A stretch of DNA of 5,505 nucleotides from Shewanellaceae bacterium. Its GTDB lineage: Bacteria; Pseudomonadota; Gammaproteobacteria; Enterobacterales; Shewanellaceae. The stretch covers positions 1 through 5,505 of the forward strand of contig JADHND010000115.1 of assembly GCA_016779685.1 (NCBI GenBank). The letters run 5' to 3'. Position numbers and translations under genes: made by a program. Positions 1 to 5,505 of the stretch are shown in pieces. The stretch's first letter is position 1, and every line of letters starts with the position of its first letter. Below the pieces are notes generated by a model that saw only the letters and a program-made list of their open reading frames with translations, was not told where the DNA came from and ran no database searches.

Positions 1-2282
1 AGCGGAATTGGATCTTCCTTTGGGGGCGCAGGTTCGCCGCTGCGAAGTAGTTTGCGGGTATTCTTGCACTCAGCATTGGTGCAACCAAAGTATTTGCCAA
101 ACCGTCCCGTTTTGAGTTCCATATCTTGCTGACATTTGTCGCATTCGAGCAAGGGACCGTCGTAACCTTTTATTTTAAAGTGACCAGATTCAATGCTGTA
201 TCCCGGGCACTGTGGATTTTGGCCACAAATATGAATTTTACGTTGCTCATCAATGAGATAATCGTCCATAATGGAGTCGCATAAACCACAGCGCTGTTGT
301 TGGCGCAACCATGCGTTCTCCGCTTCTTCTGATATGGTCGCTTCTACGTCATGACCACGGATTAGGTTCATGGTTTGTTTACATCGTTCTTTTGGAGGAA
401 GTTGGTAACCCGAGCAACCTAAAAAAACGCCGGTGGTGGCGGTTCGGATCCCCATCAAGCGCTCGCATTGGGGGCACTCAATATTGGTCATCACCATCGC
501 ATTCGGACGCATCCCACCTTGCGATTCATCGAGGTCTGCTTTTTCCAAGGTCATTTGAAAATCTTGGTAAAAGACATCCAGCACGTCTTTCCAGTGTTTC
601 CGTCCCCCATCAATATCATCCAATTTTTTTTCCATGGCAGCGGTGAAATCGTAGCTCATCAACTCTTGAAAATTTTCCACCAAGCGTTCATTGACAATCT
701 CACCCATTTTTTCTGCATAAAAACGTTTGTTTTCAATCCGAACGTAGCCACGGTCTTGAATCGTTGAAATAATCGCAGCATAGGTTGACGGCCGACCAAT
801 ACCACGTTTTTCCAACTCTTTCACCAGTGAAGCTTCTCCGAATCGAGCCACGGGTTTGGTAAAGTGCTGCTTGGGATCCAGTGCCTTTAAAGTCAACAAA
901 GTACCCGCGGCGAGGTCTGGCAGAACCACCTCATCTTCATTTTTTTTCTGTTGCGGTTGCACGCGTGTCCAGCCATCAAAACGCACCATCCGGCCTTTGG
1001 TTCTAAGTTGATATGCGCCTGCTTCCACCCATAGCGTGGTGATGTCAAATGCAGCTGATGTCATCTGGCAAGCGATAAACTGTCGCCAAATTAAATCATA
1101 TAAGCGCTTAGCGTCTGCTTCCATATCGACCAGCAAGCCACTTTCGGTGCTGGCATTGGATGGACGGATGGCTTCGTGTGCTTCTTGGGCGTTGGATTTA
1201 CTGCCATAAGCATTTGGAGCCTCCGGTAAATAAGGCGCACCGTAGGTCTGCTCAATAAAGTTTCGAGCTTGCTTAACGGCATCTGCACTGAGGTTGGTTG
1301 AATCGGTTCGCATATAGGTAATATGCCCGGCTTCATACAGACGCTGTGCCAACATCATGGTTTTTTTCACCCCAAAGCCAAGTCGCGAACTGGCTGCTTG
1401 CTGGAGAGTCGATGTGATATAGGGGGCTGAAGGCTTGCTGTGGGTCGCTTTAGCTTCAATGGAAGCCACCTGAAAGTCAGCCACTTGCAGCGCGGCTATA
1501 GCGGCGTCGGTCTGAATTTGGTTGATGGGTTTAAACGCTTGCTGTTGATGCTTAACAACTTGGAGTCGCATGTTATGCGTTTGATGTTGCAAATCAGCAT
1601 GGATATCCCAATACTCGGTCGGTAGAAACGCTTTAATTTCTTTTTCTCGTTCTACTACTAAGCGTACAGCAACGGATTGCACCCGGCCAGCGGATAAGCC
1701 GCGTGCCACTTTTTTCCACAACAACGGCGAAACCATGAAGCCAACAATCCGATCTAAAAAACGTCTGGCTTGTTGGGCATCGACTTTCGCCTGATCCAAC
1801 TGGGTCGGATGCTCAAAAGCATCTTGAATCGCTACTTTGGTGATTTCATTAAAGACCACTCGATGGTAACGCTCTGGAGCACCGCCAATCACCTCTTGCA
1901 GATGCCAAGCGATAGCTTCTCCTTCGCGGTCTAAATCGGTTGCCAGATAAATGTCATCGGCTTTTGCGGCAATTTTTTGCAGTTCTTGGACGACTTTTTC
2001 TTTGCCGGATAAAATTTCATAATGCGCTTGCCAATGTTGTTCTGGATCGATACCCATGCGGGCGACTAAGGCTCGGTATGCTTTTGCTTTTTTATATTTT
2101 TCTTTTTCACTTTTTGACATCGAGCTGATATCGACCTTCTCAGTGCTGTTAGCTTTCACTGAGGAAGTCGGTAAATCTCGAATATGACCGACACTGGATT
2201 TGACTATATAATCATTGCCTAAATATTTGTTGATCGTTTTGGCCTTTGCGGGTGACTCAACAATCACTAAAGACTTTACCAT
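1..2282 (-). CDS. topA: DNA topoisomerase I (type IA), C-terminus beyond left edge
   Basis: The enzyme relaxes negatively supercoiled DNA by cutting one strand through a 5'-phosphotyrosine link, passing the other strand and resealing. The frame is open for 760 codons from the ATG at 2282 to the edge. Visible landmarks are: Glu9 in the N-terminal VIVESPAKAK motif; the TOPRIM acidic cluster D116-L-D118-R-E120; VNAQQARR-like and SAGRVQS motifs; and the catalytic Tyr323 in ITYMRTDS (Tyr319 in E. coli). Three C4 zinc ribbons follow, with cysteines at 603/606/623/634, 665/668/686/692 and 714/717/734/739. The family protein in E. coli has 865 residues, so roughly 100 residues of the final ribbon domains are missing. 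The start matches the family N-terminus (MVKSLVIVE), although the ribosome site is weak: GGTG at 2296-2293, ten bases before the ATG. The gene is intact here, with no frameshift. Identity is very secure. Confidence 0.98.
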   Translation of the reverse strand, partial: MVKSLVIVESPAKAKTINKYLGNDYIVKSSVGHIRDLPTSSVKANSTEKVDISSMSKSEKEKYKKAKAYRALVARMGIDPEQHWQAHYEILSGKEKVVQELQKIAAKADDIYLATDLDREGEAIAWHLQEVIGGAPERYHRVVFNEITKVAIQDAFEHPTQLDQAKVDAQQARRFLDRIVGFMVSPLLWKKVARGLSAGRVQSVAVRLVVEREKEIKAFLPTEYWDIHADLQHQTHNMRLQVVKHQQQAFKPINQIQTDAAIAALQVADFQVASIEAKATHSKPSAPYITSTLQQAASSRLGFGVKKTMMLAQRLYEAGHITYMRTDSTNLSADAVKQARNFIEQTYGAPYLPEAPNAYGSKSNAQEAHEAIRPSNASTESGLLVDMEADAKRLYDLIWRQFIACQMTSAAFDITTLWVEAGAYQLRTKGRMVRFDGWTRVQPQQKKNEDEVVLPDLAAGTLLTLKALDPKQHFTKPVARFGEASLVKELEKRGIGRPSTYAAIISTIQDRGYVRIENKRFYAEKMGEIVNERLVENFQELMSYDFTAAMEKKLDDIDGGRKHWKDVLDVFYQDFQMTLEKADLDESQGGMRPNAMVMTNIECPQCERLMGIRTATTGVFLGCSGYQLPPKERCKQTMNLIRGHDVEATISEEAENAWLRQQQRCGLCDSIMDDYLIDEQRKIHICGQNPQCPGYSIESGHFKIKGYDGPLLECDKCQQDMELKTGRFGKYFGCTNAECKNTRKLLRSGEPAPPKEDPIP

Positions 2283-2322
2283 ATAACTATTGCACCAAGT
2301 TTACTTTAAAAAGAAGACCTAT

Positions 2323-2377
2323 CTGACGCTTGTTGTGTTCACTGCCCCAGAAAAAGCAGGGATACACTTAGCGTCAG
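2323..2377 (-). promoter_or_regulatory. Imperfect dyad in the topA 5' leader
   Basis: A perfect 8-base inverted repeat, CTGACGCT at 2323-2330 and AGCGTCAG at 2370-2377, encloses two further matched arms: GTGT 2335-2338 with ACAC 2364-2367, and CTGC 2342-2345 with GCAG 2356-2359. Together they can fold into a 55-base stem of 16 pairs with two small internal loops and a 10-base terminal loop. It lies 41 bases upstream of the topA start, so it would be part of the topA leader RNA or promoter DNA. The pairing is seen in the sequence; a regulatory role is inference. Neither side has a T-run of the kind expected of a terminator. Confidence 0.45.
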
Positions 2378-2436
2378 CTTCAAGTTGACAAATTTATATT
2401 CGATGTAAAGAGAATCATTAAATCTAAAACCACATC

Positions 2437-2450
2437 TGATAGCATTATCA
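2437..2450. promoter_or_regulatory. Short operator-like dyad TGATA-N4-TATCA
   Basis: Two perfect 5-base half-sites flank four bases, giving a 14-base symmetric site about 155 bases upstream of the topA ATG. The size is typical of a helix-turn-helix dimer site, but sites like this occur by chance in AT-rich DNA. No regulator can be named. Confidence 0.2.
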
Positions 2451-2633
2451 TAGACTATTTGTGAAACACATAAAATCGTCATTTTTTATACTGACTAAAA
2501 TTTTTTAAAAATTCAAATAAAAAATAAAAGTTTTTGAGGCTGTACACAAGTTAAAGCTGATTTAAGCATCAAAAGCACAACCTATCTGGTCTTGTTCAAG
2601 CCATTGAAGCTAAAAAGCTTACTTTTTCACCAA

Positions 2634-2656
2634 AAGAACAGGATTTTCCTGTTTTT
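2634..2656. terminator. Terminator-like hairpin, usable on both strands
   Basis: AACAGGA at 2637-2643 pairs perfectly with TCCTGTT at 2647-2653 around a TTT loop. The stem extends outwards by one G-T and two A-T pairs. On the plus strand the right arm runs into a T5 tract (2652-2656). On the minus strand the exit side reads TTCTTTT. The shape fits a rho-independent terminator, but no recognised gene ends just before it on either strand. It sits only 13 bases upstream of the -35 box of the tRNA promoter, where it could insulate the tRNAs from read-through. Confidence 0.45.
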
Positions 2657-2668
2657 ATCAAAAATAAG

Positions 2669-2697
2669 TTGACTTAATAGCGTAAAAACATTTTAAT
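2669..2697 (+). promoter_or_regulatory. Sigma-70 promoter of the tRNA pair
   Basis: A -35 box TTGACT (2669-2674) and a -10 box TTTAAT (2692-2697) are separated by 17 bases. Transcription would start near 2704, giving a leader of only about three bases before tRNA-Phe. The segment after the -10 box, AGCCTCG (2698-2704), is GC-rich in an otherwise AT-rich region. Such discriminators are known from stringently controlled stable-RNA promoters. The AT-rich DNA just upstream could act as an UP element. Growth-rate control is inferred from this layout. Confidence 0.7.
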
Positions 2698-2706
2698 AGC
2701 CTCGTT

Positions 2707-2782
2707 GCTCGGATAGCTCAGTCGGTAGAGCAGAGGATTGAAAATCCTCGTGTCGGCGGTTCGATTCCGTCTCCGAGCACCA
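2707..2782 (+). tRNA. tRNA-Phe (anticodon GAA)
   Basis: A complete 76-base tRNA. The acceptor stem is GCTCGGA (2707-2713) with TCCGAGC (2772-2778), followed by discriminator A and encoded CCA (2780-2782). The anticodon stem GAGGA/TCCTC encloses the loop TTGAAAA, with anticodon GAA at 2740-2742. The T loop TTCGATT and the D-arm AGCTCAG...GAGC are standard; the T stem has one G-T pair. It decodes UUC/UUU. It is the first gene of a two-tRNA transcript. Confidence 0.98.
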
Positions 2783-2786
2783 TATT

Positions 2787-2862
<76 letters not shown>

Positions 2863-2945
2863 ACTTAACTTATTTTTTTATCCCTACCTGATATTTTCCC
2901 CTTCCTTTTAAAATAGTTTAAAGTTAAGCTATTGATGAATTTTAA

Positions 2946-2950
2946 AGGAG
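2946..2950 (+). promoter_or_regulatory. Ribosome binding site AGGAG of the chalcone isomerase-like gene
   Basis: AGGAG lies six bases before the ATG at 2957. It decides this start over the ATG at 2932, which is in another frame and has no such site. Confidence 0.85.
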
Positions 2951-2956
2951 AAAATC

Positions 2957-3568
2957 ATGTCGATTTATCGCTATTTAATCTGTCTTTGTTGCTGTCTACC
3001 CTTTGTAGGCTTCGCCAATTTACCCGGTTCAACTCAACCCGTGGTCACGACAGCCGTTACCCATGCTCTCGCATCCAATTTGGGTGGTGTTGGGCAGCCC
3101 GCGCAAATTCAGCTCAAACAAATCCCCTTACAATTACTTGGTTCAGGCATGCGCTCAAAATTTTTTGTCGATTTGTATGTGGCTAGCCTCTATACCGCAG
3201 CCAAAGCACCTTACAGTTCGAAAACCAACAGTGCGATACGCTTACAAATTATATCCAGCTTTATCACCCATGAAAAAATGCGCGCTGCGATTGAAAAGGG
3301 CTTTGCTCAAGCTACCCAGCAACGTACGCAACCCATCCGTACCAGCATCGATACTTTTTTAACCCTATTCGACGAACCTGTCAGCAAAAAAGACCAATTT
3401 ACTTTTTTGAGCGTTCCCAAACAAGGCGTGTTTGCTTATAAAAACAAGTCTTTTAAATTGCAGATTAAAGATGAAAAATTCCGGGTCGCGCTGATGAACA
3501 TCTGGCTCGGTGCCGCACCTGTTCAAAGTGATTTGAAAGCGGCCCTACTGACGCCACTTTCGAACTAG
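2957..3568 (+). CDS. Exported chalcone isomerase-like family protein
   Basis: This 203-residue protein has the pattern of the bacterial chalcone isomerase-like family. A short motif LGSGMRSKFFVDLYVASLY (residues 61-79) is followed by a mixed alpha/beta middle and a C-terminal FRVALMNIWLG...DLKAALL block (about 175-197). Related bacterial proteins are small and exported, and their biochemical role is not established. Binding of a fatty acid or other hydrophobic ligand is suggested by the fold but not shown here. The N-terminus is a signal peptide with hydrophobic residues 7-19 and a likely cut after VGFA (residue 20). It contains four cysteines (9, 11-13) but no proper lipobox, so a soluble periplasmic protein is expected. 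The start is set by AGGAG at 2946-2950, six bases before the ATG. It lies 94 bases after tRNA-Thr with no clear terminator between, so some read-through from the tRNA promoter is possible. Its stop overlaps that of the convergent gene. Confidence 0.85.
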   Translation: MSIYRYLICLCCCLPFVGFANLPGSTQPVVTTAVTHALASNLGGVGQPAQIQLKQIPLQLLGSGMRSKFFVDLYVASLYTAAKAPYSSKTNSAIRLQIISSFITHEKMRAAIEKGFAQATQQRTQPIRTSIDTFLTLFDEPVSKKDQFTFLSVPKQGVFAYKNKSFKLQIKDEKFRVALMNIWLGAAPVQSDLKAALLTPLSN

Positions 3569-4479
3569 TAACGCCACAATAAAGACGATCCGACTGAAAA
3601 TTGCGGCGACAATGTCGATATTTTTTCATCATTAAAATAAAGGTTGCCACCAAAAAGGTAGCCTGCCGAAGCACTGAGTAACCAGTTCTGGCTAATCGTC
3701 CACTCACTGTTGAGATACGCCAACCATTGCTTCGTCTCAGTGATGTCACCATGTCTTCCCATAAATTGGACTTTTAAATAAGATTGACCGCCCCCCACCC
3801 GCAGCCAATCGTTTATTTTGTAGGTGACCTTCACCCCTAACGGCCCTGAGAAATAGACATTAGATGACCCAGAGATCCGCCAAGTGTCGTCTTTATTTTT
3901 ATAGCGAATAACAGGATATACAAAATAAAGACGCCCAAAATCACCGTATCGAACACTAACCCCCACACCGAACGCATTGCCTAACGGCTCTCCTTTCACC
4001 ACCTGCGACCGCCATTGATGGGTTTTGCCAGTTCGATTGTCTAGTAAGTTGGCGTAATTTTCTTGATAACTCAACACGTACAACCACTTCGACTGCGTAC
4101 GCACCCCGAGCCCAATGATGCCTTCATTTAGATAGGCTTGGCTAAAGTTGTCCATGCGTTCAAACATGTTATGGTTTAAATCCAAATTATAATGATACCA
4201 AGCGCGATCAGCTCCCACCAAGATACCCAAATGATCAGCCAGGGGTTGAAGGTATCGCACCGACACCGCTTGAACCTGGCGTTGCATTGACGCAGACACA
4301 TCCGGCAGCTTGGTTTGCGCAGTGTATCCTTGCAGCCACTGAACTTGTGCCCGATCAAATTTCAACCAAGTCAACTTACTTATGTTAGATTGAGTCCAAC
4401 CGACTCGGGTGGTTAACAACCATAACAGCATAAAACAAAAAGGTTTCAAGGCAATTCCGATTCTATAAGGATTCATCAT
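3565..4479 (-). CDS. Probable outer-membrane beta-barrel protein, DUF6268-like
   Basis: This 304-residue protein has no recognised enzymatic motif. The N-terminus is a signal peptide: basic residues at 6 and 12, a hydrophobic stretch 13-22, and a probable cut near residues 29-30. The rest is rich in alternating polar and aromatic or aliphatic segments typical of transmembrane beta strands. Examples are WLYVLSYQENY, RLYFVYPVIRY, LGVKVTYKINDWLRVGGG and the last strand FSVGSSLLWRY. The C-terminal residue is aromatic (Tyr), as in proteins inserted by the BAM complex. Length and the WRISGSSNVYFSG...NDWLRVGGG pattern resemble the DUF6268 group of uncharacterised outer-membrane proteins; that assignment is tentative. 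The start is one of two adjacent ATGs (4479 or 4476). The only purine-rich site, AGGGG at 4497-4493, is 13 bases away, longer than ideal. The gene is divergent from mltF and convergent with the chalcone isomerase-like gene. Confidence 0.8.
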   Translation of the reverse strand: MMNPYRIGIALKPFCFMLLWLLTTRVGWTQSNISKLTWLKFDRAQVQWLQGYTAQTKLPDVSASMQRQVQAVSVRYLQPLADHLGILVGADRAWYHYNLDLNHNMFERMDNFSQAYLNEGIIGLGVRTQSKWLYVLSYQENYANLLDNRTGKTHQWRSQVVKGEPLGNAFGVGVSVRYGDFGRLYFVYPVIRYKNKDDTWRISGSSNVYFSGPLGVKVTYKINDWLRVGGGQSYLKVQFMGRHGDITETKQWLAYLNSEWTISQNWLLSASAGYLFGGNLYFNDEKISTLSPQFSVGSSLLWRY

Positions 4480-4485
4480 TGAGTA

Positions 4486-4514
4486 TAGTCATCCCCTATA
4501 AAATCCTTTACAAT
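4486..4514 (+). promoter_or_regulatory. Candidate promoter of mltF
   Basis: TAGTCA (4486-4491, four of six matches) and TACAAT (4509-4514, five of six matches) are separated by 17 bases. The predicted start near 4521 gives a leader of about 30 bases. It interlocks with the opposite-strand promoter of the beta-barrel gene. Confidence 0.45.
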
Positions 4515-4515
4515 G

Positions 4516-4546
4516 ATTATATGAAAAGCAAAATTTGTACTCACAA
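4516..4546 (-). promoter_or_regulatory. Candidate promoter of the beta-barrel gene
   Basis: On the minus strand a perfect -10 box TATAAT lies at 4521-4516. The best -35 candidates are weak: GTGAGT at 4544-4539 with 17-base spacing, or TTGTGA at 4546-4541 with 19-base spacing. Transcription would start near 4509, giving a leader of about 30 bases. The -10 box is convincing; the -35 box is not. Confidence 0.5.
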
Positions 4547-4551
4547 CATAT

Positions 4552-5505
4552 ATGTTGCTTACCCCCTTTAGGTTTAGTCGGCTTAGCTCTGTTCATCCCC
4601 AGCTTCGGTGTTCAGCCATACTGCTGCTTGTTTTTCTGTTATCCAGCTTTCTGCCTATTCATATCAAGGCTTCTGCAACCACCAATCCCATCAAAAATAT
4701 TCTTAAAGTCGGTACCATTTATAGTTCAACTAGCTATGTCAACGAACCTGTTGCGGCGAAAAACAACCTTGGCTTTGACTACGAACTCAGTCAAAAATTT
4801 GCCAATTACCTCAATGCCACCTTACAAATTATTCCCTACAGCACCATCTCCGATTTGCTGAGAGATTTACGGCAACATAAAATTGACTTAGTTGCTGCTG
4901 GCATGACCAAAACAGCCGACCGCTCGAAAGGATTTATCTATAGCCCACCGCTGTACCAAGTGCGCCAACAGCTTATTTACAAAATGGGCGCGACCAAACG
5001 CCCCAAATCTTTTAAAGACTTGAAGGGCTCAATTCTGGTCACAGAAAATTCATCTCATGCCGCGCTCTTAGAGCTGGCGCAACATAAAATACCCAATCTC
5101 GATTGGGCAACCACCACGAAACACAATCACGAAGATCTCTTAATGCAGGTCGCTCAAGGGAAAATTAAATACACCATTACCGATTCAAGTTTGTTGGCGA
5201 TTCATCGACGCTATACTCCTGAACTAGGCATTGGTTTTAGTTTAACCAAATCCGAAGATGTGGTCTGGATTTTAGCCAAACAAAAATCAAAATGGCTGGC
5301 AGATAAATTGCTCGATTTCTGGTCTATTGAGCTCAAAAAAGGGACTTTCGAACAACTCGACGAGAAATACTTTGGGCATATTCAGCGGTTTGACTTTGTC
5401 GATACCCGTGCTTTTATTCGAGCGGTTAAACGCACCTTACCCCGCTATCAAAAATACTTTGAACGCTACGCAGGCAAGTTAGATTGGCGAAAAATTGCCG
5501 CTACC
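4552..5505 (+). CDS. mltF: Membrane-bound lytic murein transglycosylase F, N-terminal part
   Basis: MltF cleaves the beta-1,4 bond between N-acetylmuramic acid and N-acetylglucosamine in peptidoglycan, forming 1,6-anhydromuramyl ends, and works at the outer membrane facing the periplasm. The window holds 318 codons. These cover a signal segment (hydrophobic residues 23-38, with KASA ending at residue 42 as a likely cut), then the family's periplasmic solute-binding (SBP_bac_3-like) regulatory domain from about residue 50. Family landmarks include LGFDYELSQKFANYL, IDLVAAGMTKTADR, YTITDS, EKYFGH and FVDTRAFIRAVKR...LDWRKIAA. The E. coli protein has 518 residues. The sequence stops a few residues before the catalytic Glu of the lytic transglycosylase domain, so activity cannot be judged. 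The ATG at 4552 is the only ATG in frame after the stop at 4522-4524. It gives an unusually long 22-residue n-region and has no recognisable ribosome site. Confidence 0.93.
   Translation, partial: MLLTPFRFSRLSSVHPQLRCSAILLLVFLLSSFLPIHIKASATTNPIKNILKVGTIYSSTSYVNEPVAAKNNLGFDYELSQKFANYLNATLQIIPYSTISDLLRDLRQHKIDLVAAGMTKTADRSKGFIYSPPLYQVRQQLIYKMGATKRPKSFKDLKGSILVTENSSHAALLELAQHKIPNLDWATTTKHNHEDLLMQVAQGKIKYTITDSSLLAIHRRYTPELGIGFSLTKSEDVVWILAKQKSKWLADKLLDFWSIELKKGTFEQLDEKYFGHIQRFDFVDTRAFIRAVKRTLPRYQKYFERYAGKLDWRKIAAT

Larger units (their letters stand above)
2283..2706. other. AT-rich intergenic region between topA and tRNA-Phe
   Basis: This 424-base gap lies between the divergent topA gene and the tRNA pair. 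No reading frame in it has both useful length and a ribosome site. It must carry the topA promoter on the minus strand, but I could not pick out a convincing -35/-10 pair there. It contains a long imperfect dyad (2323-2377), a small dyad (2437-2450), AT-only tracts around 2480-2535, a terminator-like hairpin (2634-2656) and the tRNA promoter (2669-2697). These are listed separately. Confidence 0.7.

Noticed and set aside
311..767. Plus-strand open frames opposite topA
   Set aside because: They lie wholly within the well-conserved topA coding sequence, and their translations have no family resemblance.
2401..2425. Fur-box-like sequence around AATGATTCTC on the minus strand
   Set aside because: Only about 12 of 19 positions match the consensus, one half-site is poor, and the region is so AT-rich that such matches are common.
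2380..2445. A 21-codon reading frame on the minus strand upstream of topA, a possible leader peptide
   Set aside because: It has no ribosome binding site, no distinctive codon run and no coding signal; short frames like this are expected by chance.
2607..2628. Small hairpin AAGCT-AAAA-AGCTT followed by a T5 run
   Set aside because: The stem has only five pairs, mostly A-T, and is too weak to call a terminator.
2863..2880. T7 tract after tRNA-Thr as an intrinsic terminator
   Set aside because: No GC-rich hairpin precedes it, so the tract alone does not support the call.
3465..3752. A 95-codon minus-strand frame across the convergent junction
   Set aside because: It overlaps two better-supported genes in other frames and shows no domain or ribosome site.
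4535..4861. A 108-codon plus-strand frame overlapping the mltF start, with a hydrophobic N-terminus
   Set aside because: The mltF frame matches its family continuously from about residue 49 and has its own signal sequence just upstream, so no frameshift is needed; this frame would need a TTG start and has no family match.

Overview
The window looks like ordinary chromosomal DNA of a gammaproteobacterium. The TopA fragment follows the E. coli-type protein through the TOPRIM residues, the ITYMRTDS active site and three C4 zinc ribbons. MltF is also a proteobacterial, mainly gammaproteobacterial, enzyme, and both tRNAs encode their CCA ends. Coding base composition is moderate and the intergenic DNA is AT-rich. 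A Thiotrichales-like or similar lineage is possible, but that is only an impression. I see no insertion sequence, integrase, CRISPR array or phage gene.

Layout, left to right. (1) 1-2282, minus strand: topA, DNA topoisomerase I, with about the last hundred codons missing off the left edge. (2) 2283-2706: an AT-rich gap of 424 bases with no credible gene. It holds the topA leader with a long imperfect dyad, a small dyad, a terminator-like hairpin and a tRNA promoter. (3) 2707-2862, plus strand: tRNA-Phe(GAA) and tRNA-Thr(TGT), four bases apart. (4) 2957-3568, plus strand: an exported chalcone isomerase-like protein. (5) 3565-4479, minus strand: a probable outer-membrane beta-barrel protein whose stop codon overlaps the preceding gene's in a shared CTAG. 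(6) 4480-4551: a 72-base divergent promoter region. (7) 4552-5505, plus strand: the first 318 codons of mltF, a membrane-bound lytic murein transglycosylase. The window ends just before the catalytic domain.

The genes do not form one pathway. TopA and the tRNAs are housekeeping functions. The other three products all carry export signals and should act in the periplasm, outer membrane or cell wall. The most useful leads are the convergent gene pair with overlapping stops, the dyad in the topA leader, the terminator-like hairpin with no gene to end, and the two poorly characterised envelope proteins. I found no strong evidence of a new multi-gene system.
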